Of a stretch of 64,000 nt of DNA, positions 23,706-32,630 are shown piece by piece. How positions within the stretch are numbered: position 1 is the stretch's first letter; each line of letters begins with the position of its first letter. Source of the DNA: Erinaceus europaeus (taxonomy: Eukaryota; Chordata; Mammalia; Eulipotyphla; Erinaceidae); contig NC_080179.1 of assembly GCF_950295315.1 (NCBI RefSeq), positions 73,117,174 through 73,181,173 on the forward strand, read 5' to 3'. Under the pieces are notes generated by a model. The model saw only the letters and a list, made by a program, of their open reading frames with translations, had not been told where the DNA came from and searched no databases. The translations under genes and the position numbers were made by a program.

Positions 23706-23789
23706 ATCACCCAACATCTCAGTCAACCCAGAACACATCTAAGCAAGATTTTCTACTCATTCATTCTCCAATTTGGTTCTTCCATTGCA

Positions 23790-24164
23790 GGGTCCTGGGT
23801 GCTGGATCCTTCCCTGGCACCTTAGGATGCACATCAGGGCTAGGGCACCCTTCCATTAAAGTTCGCATTACCGCCTCACTCGCTTAGGGTAGGGCACTTG
23901 AGAAACACCAGGGATCCCAGAGCAGCAGAGAAAACCCAGCAGACCTGTCGACATGTGCTCACTCCAAGTACTCAGCGGTCCTCACCGAGAATCGGCTGTT
24001 TCCCCATCAGTGCTATAAGGATGTCAGTGGAGGATCTGTACCCACACTCGGTTTTCAGCAATAGAGTTTTAGAGCATTGGACCCATCAGGGGCCATTGAT
24101 ACCATCTAACTATGTAGCAGTAAGTTCAGGGACAGGCCTCAATACCCTGCCTCCGTTTACTGTG
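23790..24164. other. Unrecognised segment between SINE parts
   Basis: Moderately GC-rich with no ORF of note. It may be an unidentified retroposon. Confidence 0.35.
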
Positions 24165-24260
24165 GGGAAGCAGTGTTGCAGGTGACTCTCATCTCTGTTT
24201 CTCCCCTTCTCTCCTCTGTCTGTCTCTTACTCTCTATTCAAAAATAAATGAAGAAAGAGA
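24165..24260 (+). mobile_element. SINE 3' fragment
   Basis: GAAGCAGTGTTGCAGGTGAC, CT-rich body and AAAATAAATG tail. Confidence 0.6.
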
Positions 24261-24622
24261 ATAAAGGGAAAGAAATACACGGCTGACAGGAGCAGGGAAG
24301 CCATGCAGGCAATCAGCTCAGGGATACACCAAGTGGCAATAAATAAAGTAAGCTCAGTACACATCTCCTGCTTGCTCTCCTCTACAGAAACCACTGAGGT
24401 ACAGGTGGATCCTGAAATTCAAACAGGAAAGGGTCTCCCCGGTTTCACTGACGAATTTAATTCCATGCCAACTGTGCTTGAAGTATCCCCACTAAGATAC
24501 ACAGGAAGGAAGTTTTGAGAAATAAGTCTTATTTTGCACATAGTCTAATTTCTGTTGTTCAACAATTTCATTCCTTTTCCCTTTCCTCTTCATGCCTCTC
24601 TTCTCGTCTTTTCTTTCCTTTA

Positions 24623-24735
24623 TTTTTTTTTTTATTGCTACCAGGCTGACCATGCAAATCCACTGCTCCCAGTGGCCACTTTTCCCTTTTTTTTTCCCTC
24701 CTTATTTTTATTAGATAGGATAAAAAGAAATTAAG
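24623..24735 (-). mobile_element. SINE, left half, split by an LTR
   Basis: TTATTGCTACCAGGCTGACC, CCACTGCTCCCAGTGG and TTAGATAGGAT; interrupted after ATTAAG. Confidence 0.85.
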
Positions 24736-25693
24736 TGTTGTTAAAATTCTTAGGCTCTTGCCGGCCGGGCTGGCTTCATGGCGGGTAACAGAGACGTGGA
24801 GACAATGGCTGGGCAGGGAAGCTGTATTTCTTTATTCAGGAGCAACGATTCATAAACTAAGACAAACTAATCACCAAACAGAACTCTGTTGTCTCTTTGC
24901 GGTGGCGCAAGCACTCTCTCTCTTACTCTGGAACTCAGGAACCCTCTCCCTTACTCTGGAACTCAGGAACTCTCTCTTACTCTGTAACTCGGGAACTCTC
25001 CAACTCTGGAACTCTCTGGCCCTCTCTCTCTCTTCCTCTCGAACTCAGAAACTCTCGCACTCTCGTACTCGCCAACTCTAGAGCTCAGGAACTCTCGTAC
25101 TCAGGAACTCTCCAACTCTCAAACTCTGGAACTCAGGAACCCAGGAACTCTCCAACTCTGGCACTCTGGAACTCTCGTACTTGAGAGCCCTCTGAAACTC
25201 TGGCACACTGGAACTCTCTCTTACTCTGTAACCCTGAAACTCTCGAACTCAGGAACTCAGGAACTCTGTCACTCTGGAACTCTCGTACTGGGGAACCCTC
25301 TGAAACTCTTCCACTGTGGAACTCTCTCTTACTCTGTAACCCTGAAACTCTCGAACTCAGGAACTCAGGAACTCTCGGACTCAGGAACTCAGGAACTCTC
25401 GGACTCTCTGGCACTCTCTCTTACTCTGTAACTTGGGAACTCTCCAACTCTGGCACTCTGGAACTCTCGTACTTGAGAGCCCTCTGAAACTCTGGCACAC
25501 TGGAACTCTCTCTTACTCTGTAACCCTGAAACTCTCGAACTCAGGAACTCAGGAACTCTGTCACTCTCGAACTCAGGAACCCTCTCTCGGGGTTCCTTGG
25601 GGCGGGGCCAAGCAGGCCCGCGAAATTAACAGGACTGATCCAATTCTCTTGGCGGGGGGAGGGGTAGAACAAACCAATGTAAAGCATACGACA
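24736..25693 (-). mobile_element. Solo LTR of an endogenous retrovirus with expanded minisatellite
   Basis: A 958-bp element with ends TGTTGT...ACGACA (inverted TG/CA termini) and a perfect 6-bp TSD ATTAAG (24730-24735, 25694-25699). It interrupts a - strand SINE. Antisense polyadenylation hexamer TTTATT is at 24831-24836. A GC-rich block with CCAAT-type and GGGGCGGGG motifs at 25590-25675 looks like the start of U3. A 6-bp TSD fits class II (beta-like) ERVs. No internal viral genes are present. Confidence 0.85.
24905..25590 (-). repeat. Minisatellite inside the LTR U3 region
   Basis: About 690 bp built of variants of GGAACTCT, often with CTCGTACTC or CAGGAACTC spacers. Higher-order copies are visible: a block starting at 25149 recurs at 25441 (offset 292), and the block at 25177 recurs in diverged form at 25285 (offset 108). 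Confidence 0.9.
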
Positions 25694-25830
25694 ATTAAGA
25701 GAGGAAGAGAAGATAGAGAGAAGGGGACGAAGATAGACACCACTTGTGAAGCAGATGCCCTGCAGGTGGGAGCAGGGGTTGGAACCTGGGTCCTTGTGCT
25801 TGGTAATATGTGTGCTTAACTGTCCCCAAC
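25694..25830 (-). mobile_element. SINE, right half, split by an LTR
   Basis: Resumes at ATTAAGAGAGGAAGAG; ends GCAGGTGGGAGCAGGGG and GTGTGCTTAACTGTCC. Confidence 0.85.
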
Positions 25831-25909
25831 ACTTTCTTTGTTACACTAACACAGAGTTTCCTGATGTGCTTTCTGTCTTTCCTTTTTTAAAAAAAAATAG
25901 CATTAGGGG

Positions 25910-26125
25910 TCTGGGTTTTTTTTTATTTTTTTAATTCTTTTGAAAATTATTTATTTGTCTATTTGAATAGAATCAATAAAATCAAGAGGGAATGGGGGAA
26001 TAGGGCAAGAGAAAAAGAGACTTGTGGCACTGTTAACCCCTCAGAAAGACCACAGGGAGCTTGAACCTGGGTCCTTGTACACTGTAATAGGTGTGCTTAA
26101 CCGGGTATATCACTTGCTTGGTTTT
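25910..26125 (-). mobile_element. Old antisense SINE
   Basis: GGGAGCTTGAACCTGGGTCC and GTGTGCTTAACCGGG. Confidence 0.7.
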
Positions 26126-26679
26126 TATGTTTATTTCTTTTTCTTAGTCTTCATCATGCTGGGTGATACTTAACAGCTTTCTCAGACTGAATACACTCTA
26201 AACACCTAAAGGGCCTTTCCCGGAGACTTCCAGAGACTCCCAAAACCACAGAAATGGGTGTATGGGTGGCAGTGTGGTATCCAGATAGGTCACAGCCGGT
26301 CAGCAGTTCTGGCAAATGGAATGGATCCTGTAAATTTGCTAAGCTCTCTCACTCAGAAAACGATTAAGTAAATCTTCAGAATGAAACACTTAGCACAGAA
26401 ATCCTTCAACCCATGTGATTTTATAGTAAATGTCATCCAGAGAAACGCGGAAAGTAAGGTCTTTTATAAACCTAAACTAAATCTAGAGCAATTTCGAAGT
26501 ACAGGGTAAAACGGAATCAGATTTACTTAGGAAACTCCAAAATTAAGAGAGAGAAACCTTGAGGTAAAACAGCCAGCAGGGGGAGCTCTGTCCTGAGTCC
26601 TTTGCTGAAAAAAAAGACAAGTTTTCAGGCTCCAAAACAGAAAAATCCTTGCTTTTCACTCTGCACTTCCCAACAAGAT
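26126..26679. other. Intron sequence, no gene seen
   Basis: Nothing recognised. Confidence 0.5.
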
Positions 26680-26694
26680 TTAGAAAGGCTTTCT

Positions 26695-26984
26695 TCTTAT
26701 TTTTTTTAATATTTATTTTATTTATTTATTCCCTTTGTTGCCCTTGTTGTTTTATTGTTGTAGTTATTATTGTTGTTGTCATTGTTGGATAGGACAGAGA
26801 GAAATGGAGAGAGGAGGGGAGGACAGAGAGGGGGAGAGAAAGATAGACACCTGCAGACCTGCTTCACCATCTGTGAAGCAACTCCCCTGCAGGTGGGGAG
26901 CCGGGGCTCGAACCAGGATCCTTATGCGGGTCCTTGTGCTTTGCGCCACCTGCGCTCAACCCTCTGCTCTACAGCCCGACTCCC
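26695..26984 (-). mobile_element. Hedgehog tRNA-derived SINE with 15-bp TSD
   Basis: TSD TTAGAAAGGCTTTCT (26680-26694, 26985-26999). Complete antisense copy. Confidence 0.95.
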
Positions 26985-27251
26985 TTAGAAAGGCTTTCTA
27001 ATTTGACCTTTTCCTCCCTGAATTGAAGATAAACACAATTTAAAAGATCGCGCTTCATGTTATTAGATCTTAAATATGATACAGGCTTTTAACCTATCAT
27101 ATGTAGTGTGAAAGAAAGTTTAAATTTTAGGGTGAATATTTTAGAAGAGTATTCTTATCAAAAAACCCTCAACAGTATTAAAAGGTTTTTTAGCTATGTG
27201 AAGAATCATAAGTTTCTAGTAGGCTATTTCTCCAAGAATTTGTTAAATAAA

Positions 27252-27455
27252 GGGGCCAGGCAGTGGTGCACCTGGGTAAGCGCACATATTACAGTGCGCA
27301 AGGATCAAATTTGAGCCCTGGGCTCCCACGTGCAGGGGCAAAGCTTTGCAAATGATGGAGTAGTTCTGCTGTGTCTCTCTTTCTTGCTCTCTATCTCCCC
27401 TTTCCCTCTCGATTTCTGGCTGACTCTATCCTATAAATAAAGATAATAAAAAAGT
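27252..27455 (+). mobile_element. Short-form SINE
   Basis: GGGGCCAGGCAGTGGTGCAC, CCCACGTGCAGGGGCAAAGC and ATAAATAAAG. Confidence 0.85.
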
Positions 27456-27492
27456 GTCGGAGGCTTCATTAAAACCATAGCAATCACTTGAC

Positions 27493-27650
27493 TGGGACTA
27501 GGCAGTGACGTACCTTGTAGAGTGAACATAATACAGCGTGCAAGGCCCTGACTTCAAGTTCCCAGTCCCTGCCTTTTGGGAGAAATCTTCATAAAAGGTG
27601 AAGCAGCACCTAAGGTGTCTCTCTTTCTCTCTTTTTCCCTATCAAATGCT
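27493..27650 (+). mobile_element. Old short-form SINE
   Basis: GGGACTAGGCAGTGACGTAC, GTGCAAGGCCCTGAC and CTCTCTTTCTCTC. Confidence 0.65.
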
Positions 27651-27784
27651 TTTCTTTGAATGTTTCTCTGCTCTAGTCAACGAGTAAATAAATCAATAAA
27701 ATATCTAATACTATTAAAGAAAGAGCAGTTGACTCCTCTATCTTGTAGCTGAGAGAACAGATTCTGAGACATAAGCTCAGTTTC

Positions 27785-29203
27785 TTTTTTTTTTTCATTT
27801 CTGTTTTTTTTTAATTTAAGAAAGGAGACATTAACAAAACCATAGAATAAGAGGGGTACAATTCTGCACAATTCCCATAACCTGATCTCCGTATCCCATC
27901 CCTTCCCCTGATAGCTTTCCCATTCTCTATCTCTCTGTGAGTATGGGATCTAGGGTCGTTGTGGGTGGAAGCTCTGGCTTCTGTAATTGCTTCCCCCCGC
28001 TGAACATGGGCGTTGACTGGTCGGTCCATACTCCCAGCCTGCCTCTCTCTTTCCCTAGTAGGGTGGGGCTCTGAGGAAGCGAAGCTCCAGGACACATTGG
28101 TGGGGTCCTCAGTCCAGGGAAGTCTGGTCAGCATCTTGCTGGCATCCAGGACCTGGTGGCTGAAAAGAGAGTTAACATACAAAGCCAAACAAATTGTTAA
28201 ACAATCATGGACCTAAAGACTGGAATAGTGCAGATGAAGTGTTGGGGGGTATTCCCTGCATGCTCTTGTGTACTTCTGCTTTCAGGTATATATTTTTCCC
28301 CTAGTTTATGGGCACGGATGAACATATGCTCTATCTCAGGGGACCTGGACTATATCTAGGTTTGGGGACTTTATTGGGGAGTGGACCACCTGGAATGGAA
28401 TCAGAGAATACTATGAAAGGAAAGGTCTCACCCAAGCAATGAAGCTGAAGGGTTGTCATTCCACACCTGAAGTCTCTGGACACAGTCTGAAGTGAAGCAT
28501 GCTGGGGTGGCACTCCTTGCGTTGATTAGGTTGCAATCCTCAGATGCAATATTATTTGACTTGAATTGAGAGCAGCATGCAGAAAAGTGGGCCCCACCCT
28601 AAGGTTCCAGGACTGGAGGAAATATAGGCTCTATAGTAGAAATGTGAGGTTCCTGTTGTCTTAGGGTTCAAGAAGACAATGGATAGTTATTGTTATCATC
28701 ACATTATTTGGTGATAGGGTTAACTTTGGAAACTCCCTTTGTTAAGGTTTGGGGTATAATACCCAGCATCTCGTTTATAGCTGTGCTACCGGTTGCTTCT
28801 GTTCTCCCTGGTCTAGGCTTTTGGGAGAGACAACATATCAAAGATAGCCTATGTATTAAAAAGACTCAGTCTGTGTTTTAAGAAGTTCTAGACATATGAT
28901 CAATTTTCCCCTCTCATATTAATTAAATAGTTGTTTATATGTTTACACTTTAATAGGATTGTACATAAACACCTCTCCCACCACCAAAAGACTGTGTCCC
29001 ATCCCCCCCCCCCGTCCCCGCCATGCTGGGAAGCCCAATGGCCACCCTCCCCTTCACCACAGTGTTTTTACATTGGTGCCCTGCTCTCAATTTAATCAGA
29101 TCCTGCTTTTAGTTTCCCTTTCTGTTCTTCTTTCTCAACTTCTGTGATGAGTGGGGACATCCCATACTCATCTTTATCTTTCTGACTTAGCTCACTTAAC
29201 ATA
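27785..29203 (-). mobile_element. 5'-truncated L1 just upstream of the GALNT13 exon
   Basis: About 1.4 kb of L1 3' UTR running into the last codons of ORF2 at the right. Flanking repeats are ACATAAGCTCAGTTT (27769) and ACATAAGCTCACTTT (29199), with one mismatch. It lacks the 224-bp insert seen in the full-length L1. Confidence 0.88.
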
Positions 29204-29384
29204 AGCTCACTTTTTTATCACATGGTATATAAAGATCATATGAGAATAGGAATTTGATTATATGAGATCATATGCGAATAGAAATGTATCTGCTATGAAA
29301 ACTTTCACAGATCAGCCCATGGTACCATGACAATTTTTGTTCTTAAGTTGGTGTTATTTTGTTAACTGGATTTTCTGATTTCAG

Positions 29385-29519
29385 GTATTCTCTTATACTG
29401 CTGACAAAGAAGTCCGTACCGATGATCTGTGTTTGGATGTTTCTAGACTCAGTGGACCTGTGGTCATGTTAAAGTGTCATCACATGAGAGGAAATCAGTT
29501 ATGGGAATATGATGCTGAG
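29385..29519 (+). CDS. GALNT13: GALNT13 penultimate coding exon (lectin domain, beta repeat)
   Basis: Internal coding exon of a Golgi type II membrane enzyme that starts mucin-type O-glycosylation by moving GalNAc from UDP-GalNAc to Ser/Thr. The 135 bp read as 45 codons in phase 0 at both ends, beginning VFSYTADKE and ending [10 protein letters not shown]. It carries the end of the alpha repeat, then the beta repeat of the ricin-type beta-trefoil, with its CLD and QLW motifs and paired cysteines. The acceptor is TTTCTGATTTCAG and the donor is GAG|GTATAT, weaker than consensus. Assignment to GALNT13 over its close paralogue GALNT1 is from recalled family sequence ([14 protein letters not shown] rather than [14 protein letters not shown]). 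The catalytic domain exons lie upstream, outside the window. An antisense truncated L1 ends about 180 bp before it. Confidence 0.93.
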
Positions 29520-29629
29520 GTATATCACTTTTTCTTCGACTTACTTACTTTTCTATGCTTATGCTCACTTGTGCATTTCAAATAAATTTAAATTCTAAGT
29601 CATTTTTTCTGTATTAACAATATTACTAC

Positions 29630-29876
29630 TATTGTAATAATAATATTTTCTTGATGTCGTCATTGTTGGATAGGACAGAGATAAGTGGAGAGAGGAAGGG
29701 AAGATAAATGAAGAGAGGAGGAGAGAAAGACAGACAGCTGCAGACCTGTTTCACCGCCTGTGAAGCAACTCCCCTGCAGGTGGGGAGCCGGGGCCTCAAA
29801 CTGGGATCCTTATGCCGGTCCTTGCGCTTTGCTTTGTGCCACATGTGCTTAACCCACTGCAGTACCACCTGACTCC
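29630..29876 (-). mobile_element. SINE about 110 bp downstream of the GALNT13 exon
   Basis: Antisense copy ending CCACCTGACTCCCT. It lies in the last intron close to the weak donor site. Confidence 0.9.
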
Positions 29877-30015
29877 CTAAAATAAATCATTTTTAAAGGC
29901 TTACAATGTGTAACACTCATGTACATGCTCAACAGAAATTAGGCAAGGGGCAACCATGGCCTATATAAATGTGCACATCTAGGACAATGCCAATGTGATT
30001 TTCTATTTTTAAATG

Positions 30016-30207
30016 TTTTGTCTTTATTTTATTTATTGGATATAAACAGCCAGAAATCAAGAGGAAAAGGGATGATAGAGAGGGAAAGACAGAGAGAGAC
30101 ACCTGCAACACTTCCACCACTCACTAAGAGTTCCCCCTCCAAGTGGGACCGGGGGCTCAAACCTGGGTACTTGTGCATTGCAACGTGTGCGCTCCACCAT
30201 CCGGCCC
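30016..30207 (-). mobile_element. Antisense short-form SINE
   Basis: TTATTGGATATAAACAGCCA, GGGGGCTCAAACCTGGG and CCATCCGGCCCC. Flank repeat similar to TCTATTTTAAAT. Confidence 0.8.
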
Positions 30208-30279
30208 CTCTATTTTAAATTAAATTTTAAACATTTTAGTCTGTGATGCTTGTGATGCTTGTGATTCTTGAACTAAAGG

Positions 30280-30580
30280 GGAAAGGGCAAAGTGCAAGGA
30301 CTGGCATAAGGATCCCGGTTCAAGCCCCCCGGCTCCCCACCGCCAGAGGAGTAACTTCACGAGCAGTGAAGCAGGTCTGCAGGTGTCTATTTTTCTCTCT
30401 CCCTTCCGTCTCCCCCTCCTCTCTCAATTTCTCTCTGTCCTATCCAACAACATCAATGACAACAATAATAATAATAACCAATGATAAAAACAAAAGGGAA
30501 AAAATAGCCTTCAGGACCAGTGGATTTGTGGTGCAGGCACTGAGCCCCAGCAATAACCCTGGGGGCAGAAAAAAAAAGGG
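30280..30580 (+). mobile_element. SINE, long form, 5'-truncated
   Basis: Starts within the head (AAAGTGCAAGGACTGG) and keeps the GGACCAGTGGATT tail. Confidence 0.88.
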
Positions 30581-30589
30581 GGAGGCTGA

Positions 30590-31046
30590 CACAGTTAGTT
30601 CTGAGTGTCTACTGTCTAATTCTCATGAGCACCTACTCGTTAATACTTTCCAGATTTCAGTAAACTAGGTATAATATGCATCTCTCATATGCATCTTTCA
30701 GAAACAATATCATTGCTACTGGGAATTCAGTCAGGCAGTGTGTAAAAATCAGATCAACCACCAGGTGGAGCCAATAAAAAAGAAATGCCCTCTGCATGAG
30801 GAAGCTTCCTTCACATAGCTACATTTCCTTCAGTTCTCTTTGCCTTGCAAAATGAATTGGTTGTCTGTGCTATATTTCCCACATAGTTAAGTGATGGGTG
30901 ACTTCCTTAAGATAAGAAAGAAACTTTATATTTAGAGGATAAATAATACCTGAGATGGAAATCTGTTTCAGTAAATGCAGTGTTCTGTACAAACCTCAAA
31001 TACTTAGCAAGCGTGTCCTTTTTATAAGCTAATTTAGAGTTGTTGG
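30590..31046. other. Intron sequence, no gene seen
   Basis: Nothing recognised. Confidence 0.5.
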
Positions 31047-31694
31047 TACATCAATATTTTTTTTTATTTAAGAAAGGATTAATTAACAAAACCATAAGGT
31101 AGGAGGGGTACAACTCCACACAATTCCCACCACCCAATCTCCATAACGCACCCCTCCCCTGATAGCTTTCACATTCTCTATCTCTCTGAGAGCATGGACC
31201 CAGGGTCATTGTGGGATGCAGAAGGTAGAAGGTCTGGCTTCTGTAATTGCTCCCCCGCTGAACATAGGCGTTGACTGGTCGGTCCATACTCCCAGTCTGC
31301 CTCTCTCTTTCCCTAGTAGGGTGGGTCTCTGGGGAAGCGGAGCTCCAGGACACATTGAAGGGGTCTTCAATCCAGGGAAGCCTGGCCAGCATCCTGGTGG
31401 CATCTGGAACCTGGTGATTGAAAAGAGAGTTAACATACAGGGCCAAACAAATTGTTGAGCAATCATGGGCCCAAAGCTTGGAATAGTGGAGAGGAAGTGT
31501 TGGGGGGGTACTCACTGCAAACTCTAGTGTACTTCTGCTTTCAGGTATATATTTTGCAGTAGTTTATGGATACGTGTGAACATAAGCTCTCTCTCACAGA
31601 AACTGGTGTATATCTAGGTTATGGGACTTTGTTAGAAAGTGAACCACCTGAGATGAAATTAGAGTGTACTATAAAAGGAAAGGTCTCACCCGAG

Positions 31695-31918
31695 TCTTCT
31701 TCTTCTACTAGCGATTGCCCTTCTTCCATAGCCAGTCAACAACATCAGGTTGAAAGCTGTCAGGAGCTTCTTGTTGCTGGCTTTGAAAGTGACTGGGATC
31801 CATGTGGATTCAGTCGGCTAGGAAGGATCGTCAGTTTCCCCAATGAATGGGTACTCACGGGATGCACCACGAGAAGGTCGATCCAATGCATCCCAGGTCG
31901 ATCCAATGCATCCCATTA
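31695..31918 (-). mobile_element. SINE-like element with LINE-derived tail, inside the L1 3' UTR
   Basis: A 224-bp insertion flanked by the direct repeat CTCACCCGAG (31685-31694, 31919-31928). Other L1 3' UTR copies here (near 28430 and 52258) are uninterrupted at the same site. Its 3' end, at the left on this strand, begins TCTTCTTCTTCT and matches for about 56 bp, with roughly six differences and a 3-bp indel, the 3' end of the LINE at 5953. The rest is unrelated to that LINE. Its 5' end holds two copies of a ~20-bp unit (GGTCGATCCAATGCATCCCA). I do not recognise the family. No clear tRNA-like A/B boxes were identified. Confidence 0.7.
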
Positions 31919-32630
31919 CTCACCCGAGTAATGAAGCTGAAGGGTTGTCATTCCACACGTGAAGTCTCTGGACACAGTCTGAGGTGAAGCATGTTGAGGT
32001 GGCAATCGTTGCGTTGGTTAGGTTGTGCTCTGCGGATGCAATATTATCTGGTATGGATTGGGAGAGGCATACGGGAAAGTGGGCCCTATCCAAGGGTTCC
32101 AGGACCGGGGGAAGTAGGGACTCTATAGTGGAGATGTGAGGTTCCTGCTGTCTTAGGGTTCAAAAAGACAATCGATAGTTAATGTTATCATCACATTATT
32201 TGGTAATTGGGTTAACTTTGAAAAGTCCTTTTGTTATGGTTTACTGTACAGTATCCAGTATCTTGTATATAGCTGTGCTATTGGATGCTTCTAATCTACT
32301 TGGTCTAGGCTTTTGAGAGTCCGCATATCAAATACATAGCCTATATATTAAAAAGATTCAGTTTGTGTTTTTAAAAACTTTGAGACATACAATTGATTTT
32401 CCCCCTCTCATATTAATTAACTACTGATTTATATGTCTACATTTTGCTAGGAGTGTACATAAACACCATTCCCACCACCAAAAGACTGTGACCCATCCCT
32501 CCCACCCACTCCCACCCCCCACTGGCCCAGGAAGCTGCATGTCTACCCCTCACCACAGGGTTTTTACTTTGGTGCCCTACTTACAATTTGGCCAGGTCCT
32601 GCTTTTAGTTTCCCTTTCAGATCTTCTTAG

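Noticed and set aside
24905..25590. CRISPR array
   Set aside because: Repeats are short, degenerate and without unique spacers, and this is mammalian DNA.
24758..25819. ORFs of 90-130 codons at 24.7-25.8 kb
   Set aside because: They are translations of the LTR minisatellite; a repeat unit without stops stays open in several frames.
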